Assembly (NCBI GenBank): GCA_030828385.1
Contig: JAURCS010000014.1
Location: 1 to 64,000 of the forward strand
Length of the DNA stretch: 64,000 nucleotides
Origin: Gammaproteobacteria bacterium
Lineage (GTDB): Bacteria > Pseudomonadota > Gammaproteobacteria > Pseudomonadales > Pseudohongiellaceae
Reading direction: 5' to 3'
Of this stretch, positions 40,481-49,348 are shown piece by piece. The stretch's first letter is position 1; every line of letters begins with the position of its first letter. The translations under genes and the position numbers were made by a program. The notes under the pieces are model-generated. The model did no database searches and was not told the origin of the DNA. It worked only from the letters and a program-made list of their open reading frames with translations.

Positions 40481-42043
40481 TCAGGGTGAAAGGGAAACTG
40501 GTGTGACCTGAAAGCGCTTTTCTCGCAATAACTCCACCACACTTCCTTCACCTAGCAAGTGAGCTGAGCCTATAACCACAAAATAGATACCCTGCCTTGC
40601 GGAGGCATAGTCGGCAATTTTGTCAGCCATATCAATATTGCGACGTGTGTAAAGGGATCCCATTAGTGCTTCCATCTCACCCTGCTCTGCAGCACTTAGC
40701 TCTGTGTTCTCAAATTCGGCAAACAGCATCTCTGTCAGCGGTGCTTTATCTGCACATAGCCAAGCGTCTACCAGCTTTTCTATCTCTTCATTACCACTTT
40801 CAAAAGTATTAATGGTATAGGCAAGGTAGGTTTCTGCATTCAATGCCTCAAGAAAGCCTATCTGCTGTTGAATGGATTCCAGCTCGAGAATTTCAGTTCG
40901 AGCCGGTTTTTGAGCCAGAAAATAACTCTCCAGGCCATATTCAGGCAGGTAGCCCAGTGAATTCATCTGCAGACTGGAAAGCATCAGTGCCAGAAACCAT
41001 GGTTGCATGGTCATGAAATTATCCGCTGGTAGCCCCATATCCCCCATCACACGACGAAACTCTTCAAGCACCTCTAAAGACACGACATCAGCCAGGGTTT
41101 GTCCAGGCGGCAACATACCTCGGGTCTGCATGCTCATCAGGACAGCTGGGTCTGATACAGAGTTAGGATCAACCTCGAATACCAGATAATCTGCTAACTG
41201 ATAAGTATTCTCAATTTCTTCAGCCAGTGGATAAAACTCAGGTTTTCCCACATGAATGGAGCCAAAAAGGTAAATTTGAGAGCCATTGCCTTGCAGCATC
41301 GGGCTTTCGACGCGCCACAACAAGGAAGATGTCGGGTCAGCGCATAACGCTCGCTCATCGGTTGGGGCAGACTGCGCAGCCAACTCAATCCCTGCAATTC
41401 CATCAATCTCTGTTGAAAGCAGTCTTTGCTCCAAATTTGCCCAGACGGTCTGCCAACCGGGACTTGCATTGACTACATCTTTTAATTCAATTGCAGCAAA
41501 AGCATTATCAATAACCGAGGTATAGGTATCCCAGGTCAGGCTGCTTGACCAGCTCGCCATACGAATGACCTGACTGTCGGGTAGAATTGAAACACGCTCC
41601 CTGAAACGAAGTCCCAGTTCAGGATGGTGGTAGTCAATCTGCATCGCCGTACTATCCGCAGCCATACTTGTCGAAAGGATTTCAAGGCCCTGACTCTGAA
41701 TGCCCTGGGCCAGCACCCTGGCATAAGCCTCCAGGTCATCAAAAAAGGTCTCCGTTAACAAGCGAATAAAGAATTGCTGGCTGTCATGTATGCCAATTAA
41801 CAAGGGGGAGTCGTCAGCTCCTTTATCCGCTGGGAAATTTGGTTTTAAAGAATCAGGAGCCTGTTCACGTCTGGTAATAAGATTCCACTCTGGCGCCAGA
41901 GCACCGCGCACCCCTACCGAGTCATTGCGATAAATGGAGCTGGTATTGATGGCCTGCGGTAGCGCCCAATGGGAAAGTCCGAGTAGCAATACCAGAAGCA
42001 ATCCGCATTTACAGACGATGCTTTGTTTTATAACTCGAGTCAT
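40481..42043 (-). CDS. TraB/GumN-family protein with an extra N-terminal domain
   Basis: 520 residues. A hydrophobic signal segment (about 12-30) is followed by a ~190-residue domain resembling PsbP/DcrB-like folds (PLLIGIHDSQQFFIRLL, then QVIRMASWSS with a W-x-x-Y helix). The C-terminal ~280 residues are TraB/GumN (IYLFGSIHVGKPEFYPL, ADYLVFEVD, EYGLESYF, IGSAHLLGEGSVVELL), with the metal-binding GSxH motifs. TraB/GumN proteins are usually near 300 residues, so this is a two-domain form. Probably periplasmic. An 8-bp hairpin (40463-40488) overlaps its stop codon. Confidence 0.85.
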   Translation of the reverse strand: MTRVIKQSIVCKCGLLLVLLLGLSHWALPQAINTSSIYRNDSVGVRGALAPEWNLITRREQAPDSLKPNFPADKGADDSPLLIGIHDSQQFFIRLLTETFFDDLEAYARVLAQGIQSQGLEILSTSMAADSTAMQIDYHHPELGLRFRERVSILPDSQVIRMASWSSSLTWDTYTSVIDNAFAAIELKDVVNASPGWQTVWANLEQRLLSTEIDGIAGIELAAQSAPTDERALCADPTSSLLWRVESPMLQGNGSQIYLFGSIHVGKPEFYPLAEEIENTYQLADYLVFEVDPNSVSDPAVLMSMQTRGMLPPGQTLADVVSLEVLEEFRRVMGDMGLPADNFMTMQPWFLALMLSSLQMNSLGYLPEYGLESYFLAQKPARTEILELESIQQQIGFLEALNAETYLAYTINTFESGNEEIEKLVDAWLCADKAPLTEMLFAEFENTELSAAEQGEMEALMGSLYTRRNIDMADKIADYASARQGIYFVVIGSAHLLGEGSVVELLREKRFQVTPVSLSP

Positions 42044-42097
42044 AAAGGACCTGCTAATGGTGAATTATTATTGGTCTTAGCTGAAAGGCATTTTATG

Positions 42098-42117
42098 TGA
42101 ATTCCTGCAGGAATTCA
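42098..42117. promoter_or_regulatory. 20-bp perfect palindrome upstream of the TraB/GumN gene
   Basis: The half-site TGAATTCCTG is followed directly by its exact reverse complement. It lies 55 bp upstream of the ATG at 42043, in the promoter region. A site of this length and symmetry suits a dimeric regulator. No regulator gene is adjacent. Confidence 0.5.
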
Positions 42118-42714
42118 GGTAAACACAAAATCTGCTCGACTCGTGCAAATACGGATGGAAACACGCATGAAAACATATGTGTGAAGAAAATCAGGCGGAA
42201 AGAGTAATTACTGGCTTGCGGAGAGCAGAATCAGGATTAGTGAAAACCCGTTCTCCCCTGAACAGGCATCTGGTTAACAGTCTGAATAGTCAGCAAGGTT
42301 ACTCCTTCCCCACCCTCTCCCCACCCTTTCTCCAAACTCGGCTTCCAATATCTGAATTGTCCCGCTAACCGGTGCCCTGACCTTTACTTCCCCTTTGCTG
42401 GCAACTATGGCTCCAACAACCAAAGCCTTTCTGCTGTAATCCCCCTTTATTAGAAGCCCCATTGCGCAAGTAAAAAGACAGCCGAGTAATAGTCAGTATC
42501 ATCAAAGCGGGTGATCGCAAAGTAATGCTGCTGCCCCGAAAACGCTCCCCAAGATGATCCAGGGCTTCCTGCCTGAAAAGTTGGACGGCCAATTATTCTT
42601 TTCGCTGTTTCCAACTACTATTTTAAATTCTGGTTCAACATAGACCGGGAATCAGAATTTATCCAAATCCTAAGATAATTAGGATCTGCAATATGGCTGA
42701 TAATCAATCAGTTA
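42118..42714. other. about 600-bp decayed intergenic stretch
   Basis: No intact gene. 42118-42273 shows nothing recognisable; 42274-42592 holds the HlyD-type remnant listed separately; 42593-42714 leads into the promoter of the DUF6152 gene. Confidence 0.55.
42274..42592 (-). pseudogene. HlyD-family membrane-fusion protein remnant, frameshifted
   Basis: One frame gives LFRQEALDHLGERFRGSSIT and RSPALMILTITRLSF; a neighbouring frame takes over with GDYSRKALVVGAIVASKG and EVKVRAPVSGTI. Together these are the N-terminal start, single membrane segment and first biotinyl-lipoyl-like hairpin of bacteriocin-type secretion adaptors. The sequence then degenerates; about 300 residues are missing, as is any ABC exporter partner. 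It is a decayed fragment of a secretion system. Confidence 0.65.
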
Positions 42715-42723
42715 TGCTACAAT
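42715..42723 (+). promoter_or_regulatory. extended -10 promoter of the DUF6152 gene
   Basis: TGC-TACAAT is an extended -10 element. A start near 42731 would give a leader of about 30 nt before the ATG at 42760. There is no good -35, as expected for extended -10 promoters. Confidence 0.5.
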
Positions 42724-42759
42724 CAGCCCATTATTTGATACTGGTTTGAGTTTATTACC

Positions 42760-43131
42760 ATGAAAAAATTGATAGGAATCAGTGTATTAGTCATTTCCTG
42801 CTTATTTGCTATCCAACTGACAGCCCACCATTCTTTTGCTATCTATGATTTTGAAACCCAGGTTCCTTTTGACGGAGTTGTTGAAACCCTAAAGTTCAGG
42901 AATCCTCATATTTCAATGACATTGAAGGTAATAAATGATTTGGGCGAAGAAGTTTTCGTTGATTTTATTGAAGGAGCACCGGCAAATATGATGGTAAGAA
43001 ATGGCATCAAACCTGATCAGATGAAGCCAGGATCAAAAGTACATGCAGTAGGCTCGCCTTTGATAGAAGATCCAAGCAAATTTTTTCTGCGTTCTATTCT
43101 TACAGAAGACGGATCAGAATATTCAAATTAA
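42760..43131 (+). CDS. secreted DUF6152-family protein
   Basis: 123 residues. The signal peptide (residues 1-22) ends LTA, and the predicted mature protein starts HHSFAIYDFETQVPF. The family pattern follows: a GVVETLKFRNPHISMTLKV beta segment and a basic Gly/Ser stretch near SKVHAVG. DUF6152 has no assigned function. Two further proteins in this window (50193-50609 and the N-terminal half of 50624-51745) share the Ala-His-His start. The hydroxycinnamoyl-CoA hydratase gene follows after 105 nt and may be cotranscribed. Confidence 0.82.
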   Translation: MKKLIGISVLVISCLFAIQLTAHHSFAIYDFETQVPFDGVVETLKFRNPHISMTLKVINDLGEEVFVDFIEGAPANMMVRNGIKPDQMKPGSKVHAVGSPLIEDPSKFFLRSILTEDGSEYSN

Positions 43132-43236
43132 GACCATTTAACTCTCAATACAGGCAAGATTCATATGAGCTGATCGCTTAACTGCTCATTTAAAAAAACA
43201 ATAATCTAAAGTTAATTTCAAGACTAGGAACCCACT

Positions 43237-44073
43237 ATGACCAATGCTAATGAGCCCTGGGGCAATACTGTTGATGTTGAATTTGAAGATAACATCGCTT
43301 TTGTATTTTTTAATCGTCCGGACAAGAAGAATTGTATGAGCCCTACTTTGAACCGGGAAATGTATGCAACGCTGCATGCACTGGAGCTGGATGACCGCTG
43401 TAAAGTGGTTGTTCTGACAGGTCGAGGAGCCGCCTGGTCAGCCGGCATGGATTTGAAAGAATATTTCCGTGAGACCGACAATGAAAGCGATAATTTTAAA
43501 ATGCGCATTCGTGAGGAAGCCGCAGCCTGGCAACAGGTCAAGTTGCGTTATCACGCCAAACCTACCATCGCCATGGTGAATGGCTGGGTCTTTGGTGGTG
43601 GGTTTACGCCTCTTGTTTCTTGTGATCTTGCGGTTTCTTCTGATGATGCCACCTATGGCCTTTCAGAAATTAACTGGGGAATCCTGCCCGGCGGAAATGT
43701 GACCAAGTCTGTGGCTGACACCATGGGACAACGCAATGCGCTTTACTACATTATGACTGGCGAAACTTTCCAGGGACAGAAAGCTGCTGAAATGGGTCTG
43801 GTCAATGAATCAGTTCCCCATGACAAACTTAAGGAACGTGTTGTGGAGCTTGCGAGGGAACTGATGAAAAAAGATCCCGTCGTCTTACGTGCAGCAAAAG
43901 AAGTTTTCAAGCGTGTCAGATATATGGACTATGAAACAGCCAACGATTATATCTATGCCAAATCTGATGGTTCACTTTACAGAAGTGGTGCGGCATTCCG
44001 CAGTGGTGCCATGAAAGCCTTTCTCGATGACAAGAAACTCAAGCCGGGACTGGACACCTATAAAGAGGATTAG
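43237..44073 (+). CDS. p-hydroxycinnamoyl-CoA hydratase/lyase-like enoyl-CoA hydratase
   Basis: 278-residue crotonase. It matches the feruloyl-CoA hydratase/lyase (vanillin synthase) subgroup through most of its length: RPDKKNCMSPTLNREM, GMDLKEYFRETD, KPTIAMVNGWVFGGGF, YGLSEINWGILPGG with the catalytic Glu, YYIMTG and a DYIYAKSD segment with the Tyr that marks the lyases. That enzyme cleaves feruloyl- or coumaroyl-CoA to an aromatic aldehyde plus acetyl-CoA. No feruloyl-CoA synthetase or vanillin dehydrogenase is nearby, so the true substrate is unproven. AGGA lies 7 nt before the ATG. Confidence 0.87.
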   Translation: MTNANEPWGNTVDVEFEDNIAFVFFNRPDKKNCMSPTLNREMYATLHALELDDRCKVVVLTGRGAAWSAGMDLKEYFRETDNESDNFKMRIREEAAAWQQVKLRYHAKPTIAMVNGWVFGGGFTPLVSCDLAVSSDDATYGLSEINWGILPGGNVTKSVADTMGQRNALYYIMTGETFQGQKAAEMGLVNESVPHDKLKERVVELARELMKKDPVVLRAAKEVFKRVRYMDYETANDYIYAKSDGSLYRSGAAFRSGAMKAFLDDKKLKPGLDTYKED

Positions 44074-44098
44074 TAGCTTTTACCCTCTTCATAACATT

Positions 44099-44128
44099 GA
44101 AAAGCCGGCTAATACGCCGGCTTTTTTA
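44099..44128. terminator. bidirectional intrinsic terminator
   Basis: GCCGGC-TAATAC-GCCGGC with AAAA before and TTTTTT after. It ends the hydratase transcript on + and the small membrane-protein gene on the - strand. Confidence 0.92.
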
Positions 44129-44129
44129 A

Positions 44130-44300
44130 TCAGTGTGATAGTAACCCCTGAATCACACCTATGCTGAAAATATAGGTCAAACTGATCAGCAGAACGCCAA
44201 GAATGAAAACCTTGAGCAACCCAAATCGCGGACGCCTTCTAATTTCATATTCTTCCTGAATGATCAAATGACTTGGGATCTTTCTATTTTTAAAAACCAT
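44130..44300 (-). CDS. 56-residue single-span membrane protein
   Basis: A short gene supported by a near-perfect Shine-Dalgarno (AAGGAGGT, 8 nt before the ATG at 44300) and a terminator 2 nt after the TGA. The protein has a basic N-terminal half with a YEIRRRPRFG turn at residues 18-27, then one hydrophobic helix (about 28-50). It should sit in the inner membrane with its N-terminus inside. No family is recognised. Confidence 0.72.
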   Translation of the reverse strand: MVFKNRKIPSHLIIQEEYEIRRRPRFGLLKVFILGVLLISLTYIFSIGVIQGLLSH

Positions 44301-44751
44301 AATCGCACCTCCTTAAACTTCAACTATTTAAACAAAAGAAAGTGCTTTAGCCCTGTCTGAAAAATGGCGAAAATCTGGCTTTTTTGCAGTGCCCGATTTG
44401 ATTGCATGCTGGTTTACCCTTGCAACAATAAGACGGTAAAAAAATCACTCCAGGAAAAGGGTAAATAAAAAAGACTACTCCTTGCTACGCTATACAACTA
44501 CAAGAGTACAGTGACCATTTCAGGGGAAGGTCTCGATACAAATGGCTATAATATTCAAATTGCGGACAAGATTGACCTTACTGCAAGGATTCATGCCCCG
44601 CTGCCGTCAAGTTAGGCAGGTATACAGATTTAATGATGCCCGACAGGATATATATAGAGTTACCGGTGTTATTTAGCCTCATGGAAAATAATTACATTCA
44701 AATGGCATTTGGCAAAGCCACTAATACTTTTTTTGATCAGGAGCAATAATC
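44301..44751. other. 450-bp intergenic region between the small membrane protein and the cupin gene
   Basis: Promoters of two divergent genes must lie here. Apart from A/T-rich runs, no repeat, hairpin or conserved frame stands out; a 38-codon frame (from the ATG near 44634) ending just before the cupin start is not convincing. Confidence 0.4.
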
Positions 44752-45399
44752 TTGCTGAATATGGATTTTTCCAATTTTGTTGTTATGGATACCACCAGAA
44801 TGGACTGGATTCCCAGTCCCAAAGCCGGCGTCTGGCGCAAGCCCCTGGCGCGAGAAGAAGCAGAGCGTGGGCATGCCACCAGTATCGTGAAATATGACGC
44901 GGGAGCCAGCTTCAATAGCCATAATCATCCTTTGGGTGAGGAGATCCTGGTACTTGAGGGGACCTTCTCTGATGAAACCGGGGATTTCCATGCCGGGACT
45001 TACTTTCGTAATCCTAAAGGCTTTGTCCATGCGCCTTTCAGTACTCAAGGTTGCACTATTCTGGTAAAGCTCCATCAGATGAATGCCGAAGACAAGCAAC
45101 GCAAGGCCATCGAAACTGACAAAACTCTCTGGCATGAAGAAAATGGCAGACGCATTCTTGAATTACACTCTTTTCAGGATGAAAAGGTAGAGTTGCTGGA
45201 GACCATTGAAGCTTTTCAGTCAGCGCTACACAGGAATGAAAAAGGAAAGGAAATATATGTTATTAAGGGGGGCTATTCAGATGTCTATGGTTCTTATACA
45301 TCAGGCAACTGGATAAGGCTTCCACCGGGTAGCCAGCACGCCCCCCTTATCCAGGCGAATTCCCTGCTCTGGATAAAACAGGGTCACATGACCATTTAA
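44752..45399 (+). CDS. ChrR-type bicupin protein
   Basis: 215 residues with two cupin barrels like the C-terminal cupin of the anti-sigma factor ChrR. Barrel 1 (about 25-105) has the metal-binding pattern HNHPLGEEILVLEGTF and HAPFSTQG; barrel 2 (about 130-212) has EIYVIKGGYSD and GSQHAPLI. There is no zinc-finger anti-sigma part, so it is a stand-alone enzyme or binder. The TTG at 44752 lies 8 nt after AGGAG; an ATG at 44761 is too far from it. Confidence 0.8.
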   Translation: MLNMDFSNFVVMDTTRMDWIPSPKAGVWRKPLAREEAERGHATSIVKYDAGASFNSHNHPLGEEILVLEGTFSDETGDFHAGTYFRNPKGFVHAPFSTQGCTILVKLHQMNAEDKQRKAIETDKTLWHEENGRRILELHSFQDEKVELLETIEAFQSALHRNEKGKEIYVIKGGYSDVYGSYTSGNWIRLPPGSQHAPLIQANSLLWIKQGHMTI

Positions 45400-45466
45400 C
45401 TTTAGTTAGTTGTTTTAACTATAAAACGGAGAGGCAGTATTAAAACCTGCCGTGACTGCCCTGCTG

Positions 45467-46825
45467 CTATTCCGCACTGGCAGCAATTTCAGTACTTCCG
45501 GCACCATTGTAGTTCTTCAACATTTTACCCACCCACACTAATATCAGCAGCGCTGGAATAACCATTATGGTGGTCATAATGAAGAAAAGGCTCCAGTTAC
45601 CAGACAGTCCATCAACGATGGCTCCGCTACTTGCTGCTAAGGAGGTTCGTCCAAAATTGGAAATCGAGGTCATCAGGGCGAATTGAGTCCCGGTATAAGT
45701 ACGGGAAGCAAAATAGGAAATAAAGGAAACAGCGCAAACAGTAGCAAAGGCCTGAGTGAAATTATCCACCAACAAGGTAACTACAAATAGCCAGGGTTCT
45801 GGCCCCACTTTGGCCATCAGGGCGTAAAGCAGGTTTGAAGAAGCCATCGCAATACCACCTACAAGCATACCTCGCACTATACCGAACCGGGTATTAATAA
45901 AGGCGCCTATCAGTGAAAAAACAATGGTGGCAAAACCACCAAGAAATTTTGAATACAGGGCAATTTCTTCCGTGGAAAAGCCAAGCTCTACATAAAACAC
46001 CAGCGACATACGACCGAGCATTGCTTCACCCAGCCTGAAAGAAAAGAGGAACATAAGAATGCCCAGTGCCAGTTTAAAACCACAGCGCTGAAAAAATTCA
46101 GTAAACGGAATAAGCACTGTTTCCTGCAACCAGGTACCCGGTCCCTTTTCTACTCCATCGCTGTCGTATTGCTTTTCTTTTGCTTCCTGTTCGAGAGGTT
46201 CCGGGGACAATATTACTGCCAGCATCAACAGCAACACAAACCCTGTCAATGCCTGATATACCTGGTGCCACTCAAGGCCCATGGTTTCGCCCCCCAACCA
46301 CAAAGCCAGGGTACCGCCTATAAAGGCGTATCCTGAATACCAGCCAGCAGTGGCTATAGCGGAAGCATAGGGAATTTTTTCATCCATTTCTTCACGCCGG
46401 AACAGCATTACCCGGTAAGCATCAATAGAGACATCCTGACTGGCTGAAACTACGGCTATACCCAGCGCAAAAACGCCCATCATAAACAGGTTATTAAGCG
46501 GATCCGCAGTACTAATTAACCAGAGCATGACAATGATCAGCCCCTGACAAAACAGAATCCAGGAACGCCGCTGACCAAAAAGTTTATACAGAACAGGCAG
46601 ACGCAAACGGTCTATTATTGGAGCCCAGGCCCAGTTAAAGGCATAGATTGCGGTAATGGCACCGATATATCCGATAGCAGAGCGACTCAAACCTTCACTC
46701 TGCATCCACAGGGTAAGAACAGAACCATGCAGCACCCAGGGAAAACCACTGGAAATACCTACCAGATAGGTAACGATGAAACGACGGTCCAGAAGTGTAC
46801 GGAAGGAATGGGTGCGAGCGTGCAT
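45467..46825 (-). CDS. MFS transporter, AmpG-like
   Basis: 452 residues with about twelve to fourteen hydrophobic segments. Signatures fit the AmpG/muropeptide and related MFS branch: SSGFPWVLHGSVLTLWMQSEGLS near the start and FNWAWAPIIDRLRLP near residue 63. A long cytoplasmic loop (about residues 205-235) separates the halves. AmpG imports anhydro-muropeptides, but in this context another substrate is possible. Transcribed toward the bicupin gene from the opposite strand. Confidence 0.85.
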   Translation of the reverse strand: MHARTHSFRTLLDRRFIVTYLVGISSGFPWVLHGSVLTLWMQSEGLSRSAIGYIGAITAIYAFNWAWAPIIDRLRLPVLYKLFGQRRSWILFCQGLIIVMLWLISTADPLNNLFMMGVFALGIAVVSASQDVSIDAYRVMLFRREEMDEKIPYASAIATAGWYSGYAFIGGTLALWLGGETMGLEWHQVYQALTGFVLLLMLAVILSPEPLEQEAKEKQYDSDGVEKGPGTWLQETVLIPFTEFFQRCGFKLALGILMFLFSFRLGEAMLGRMSLVFYVELGFSTEEIALYSKFLGGFATIVFSLIGAFINTRFGIVRGMLVGGIAMASSNLLYALMAKVGPEPWLFVVTLLVDNFTQAFATVCAVSFISYFASRTYTGTQFALMTSISNFGRTSLAASSGAIVDGLSGNWSLFFIMTTIMVIPALLILVWVGKMLKNYNGAGSTEIAASAE

Positions 46826-46976
46826 ATAAGGTATTGCCTGGGGTGCCGTTAATAATTGGAAAACACTAAGGTAGCAAAAAGGACACGCGCTGACATCAAT
46901 TCAATGCTGGCTTTGAACATATGAATGATCTTCGTGCTGGCTGGCACGCAGTCAGACAATGAAAAGATATGCTTTT

Positions 46977-47669
46977 TTACTCGGGCTCAGTGATTTCAAT
47001 ACTGAGTTCACCCAGCTTTTCAATAGTTGCCAGCAGTTTATCCCCCGGCAAGACCGCGCCAACACCTGCCGGTGTTCCGGTAAAAATGAGGTCGCCTGGT
47101 TTAAGCAGGTACAGCCTCGACAATTGGGCAATGATTTCATTGCTCTTCCATATTAACTGGCTTAAATCGGCATCCTGTTTCAATTCGCCATTTACGCTTA
47201 AGGTGATACGACCATTTTCCATATTGCCTGCAACACTGGCAGGATAAATAGAAGAGACTGGGGCGGAATGATCAAAGCCTTTGCCTGTATCCCAGGGATG
47301 ACCCAGTCCACCGGAGGCTGTCTGCAAATCCCTGCGTGTCATATCAAAGCCGATGGCATAACCATAAATATAATCGGCCGCATTCTCTGTAGAAATATTT
47401 CTGCCCTCTTTACCGATAGCCAGCACCAGTTCTGTTTCGTAATGGTAATTTTTTGTCCCTGGCGGATAAGGGATCCGTACCGACGTTGTGGCTGCATCTG
47501 CCGGTTTCATAAAGAAGCAGGGAGGATCACGTTGCGGATCTGAACCCATTTCCCTGACATGAGCGGCATAGTTTTTTCCAACGCAATAAATCCTGTGTAC
47601 AGGGAACATCTGCTCACTACCAGATACGGGAATTACCGGGCTCACTGAAGGTGCAACAACATAATTCAA
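46977..47669 (-). CDS. fumarylacetoacetate-hydrolase-family enzyme, fumarylpyruvate-hydrolase-like
   Basis: 230 residues. The segment FPVHRIYCVGKNYAAHVREMG and FFMKPADA are typical of the fumarylpyruvate hydrolase (NagK) branch; YETELVLAIG holds two of the metal-binding acids and GFDMTRRDLQ follows. That branch splits the gentisate ring-cleavage product. No gentisate dioxygenase is next to it, so the substrate is inferred. The start is a TTG at 47669, 6 nt after AAGGA. Confidence 0.9.
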   Translation of the reverse strand: MNYVVAPSVSPVIPVSGSEQMFPVHRIYCVGKNYAAHVREMGSDPQRDPPCFFMKPADAATTSVRIPYPPGTKNYHYETELVLAIGKEGRNISTENAADYIYGYAIGFDMTRRDLQTASGGLGHPWDTGKGFDHSAPVSSIYPASVAGNMENGRITLSVNGELKQDADLSQLIWKSNEIIAQLSRLYLLKPGDLIFTGTPAGVGAVLPGDKLLATIEKLGELSIEITEPE

Positions 47670-47895
47670 AACGATCCTTCCTTAGTGTTTTTGTGGAAAA
47701 CTAATTCAGATGGCTATCTTATTCCTTTTACAAAGATTAACAAAACTGGAATCAAACGCTAAAATTTCTTACCTATCTGCTTTATAGCCGTTGCAAAAAT
47801 TTCGTGGTATAAACAGTACCAAGTGTAATAGATATTTCTGGCTTGTCCCTTTGACAGTTACGCATTAACACTCCCTTTTTGATCTTCCAAGTAGC

Positions 47896-49224
47896 ATGAC
47901 TATGAAAGCAGTATCCATAAAAAATCTGGTCAAACGACTTTCGGGCCTTGGCCTGGAATCTTTGGGCAACCTGTATTCAAAGAACAATATTCCAAAAACC
48001 GAACAAATTGGCAATTTATGTAAAACCCTGCTTGACCTCAAGGGAGAAGCTTCCTCGATTGCTCTGGCAGAAGAAATCCTGTCTGCCTACAGCCACTGTA
48101 ATGGCGATGAAAAAATTGAGTTTTTCCAGTTTCTCGAACATGGTCTTGCCGCAGATCCGTATAAAGTTCAAAGCGCAATAAATAAGTTCCAGGAACACCC
48201 GTCACAGGACTCTATCCAGGCAATACATAAAGCCAGTGAATCACCCAGACTGGAATTGTTCCGGGCCTTAAATATGGCAAGCATGGGCACACAATCCCTG
48301 ATAGCCATGCGCGAAGACATTTTAGGCACATTACGGGATAACCCCGGATTCAGTGCTGTAGATAATGATTTGCTGTATTTATTCAGAGCCTGGTTTAATC
48401 GTGGCTTTCTGGATATCCGGCGAATTGACTGGGAAACCCCGGCAGTAGTTCTGGAAAAACTTATTGAATACGAATCCGTGCATGAAATTAAGGGCTGGCC
48501 AGATTTACGCAGGCGTCTTCAGGAAGACCGCCGGTGCTTTGGGTTTTTCCATCCTGTTATGCCCTATGAACCTTTGATTTTTGTCGAAGTGGCGCTGACC
48601 AATGAAATCAGTAGTAATGTTTTGGAACTATTAGAAGAAGAGGTAAATAGTTCCAGCGTTAGCAGTTATAACACGGCAATTTTTTATTCCATTAATAATT
48701 GTCTGGAGGGACTAAGGGGGGTGTCATTTGGCAATCTGCTTATCAAACAGGTTGTTGAACAGCTGGAACGTGAAATTTCAAGCATCAAAACCTATTCGAC
48801 TCTCTCACCTATACCCAAATTTGCGGCCTGGTTAAAGAGCGATACACAAGATCTTGAGCTTCAGTTCCTGGACAAGAATAAAAAGGAACAGATCAGGGGG
48901 CTTCTCATCAAGCCTACGACTGACAAAATGCAGGACCAGGAACTTAAGGACACCCTGCTATCCCTGTGTGCTTACTACCTGCTAAAAGTAAAAAGCAGGG
49001 ATAAACCGGCTTGCCCGGTAGCCCGTTTCCATCTCGGCAACGGAGCAACATTGGGAAAAATTAACTGGCTTGCAGATGAGTCAAAAAATGGCATGACACA
49101 AAGCGTAGGCATGATGGTTAATTACATTTACGACAAAAAAACTCTTGCCCATAATCATGAGCGCTACGAACAGAATAATTCAGTAGTCTGTTCGGCAGAA
49201 GTTAAGCAATTACTGCAAAGTTAA
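47896..49224 (+). CDS. malonyl-CoA decarboxylase
   Basis: 442 residues. The N-terminal ~150 are helical, as in the MCD oligomerisation domain; the C-terminal acetyltransferase-like domain has WPDLRRRLQEDRRCFGFFHP, PLIFVEVALT, CLEGLRGVSFGNLLIKQV and VARFHLGNGATLG. The enzyme converts malonyl-CoA to acetyl-CoA in the cytoplasm, as in malonate use or to relieve inhibition. It is a single-gene unit with its own terminator. Confidence 0.94.
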   Translation: MTMKAVSIKNLVKRLSGLGLESLGNLYSKNNIPKTEQIGNLCKTLLDLKGEASSIALAEEILSAYSHCNGDEKIEFFQFLEHGLAADPYKVQSAINKFQEHPSQDSIQAIHKASESPRLELFRALNMASMGTQSLIAMREDILGTLRDNPGFSAVDNDLLYLFRAWFNRGFLDIRRIDWETPAVVLEKLIEYESVHEIKGWPDLRRRLQEDRRCFGFFHPVMPYEPLIFVEVALTNEISSNVLELLEEEVNSSSVSSYNTAIFYSINNCLEGLRGVSFGNLLIKQVVEQLEREISSIKTYSTLSPIPKFAAWLKSDTQDLELQFLDKNKKEQIRGLLIKPTTDKMQDQELKDTLLSLCAYYLLKVKSRDKPACPVARFHLGNGATLGKINWLADESKNGMTQSVGMMVNYIYDKKTLAHNHERYEQNNSVVCSAEVKQLLQS

Positions 49225-49240
49225 AAAGTTAAGCAAAAAA

Positions 49241-49264
49241 ACGGGGCTCAAAAGCCCCGTTTTC
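49241..49264 (+). terminator. intrinsic terminator of the malonyl-CoA decarboxylase gene
   Basis: ACGGGGCT-CAAA-AGCCCCGT with A-run before and TTTTC after; a GC-rich stem of eight pairs. Confidence 0.9.
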
Positions 49265-49348
49265 TTATCTGATTATTACTCAGTTGACAGAATTTTTGTC
49301 GTAGTTTGTAAACAGCCCTAACTCATAAATCCTCGCGCTAATAAAACA

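Noticed and set aside
40463..40488. Terminator overlapping the TraB/GumN stop
   Set aside because: The 8-bp stem is perfect, but the U-run lies in the loop, not after the stem, so terminator function is doubtful.
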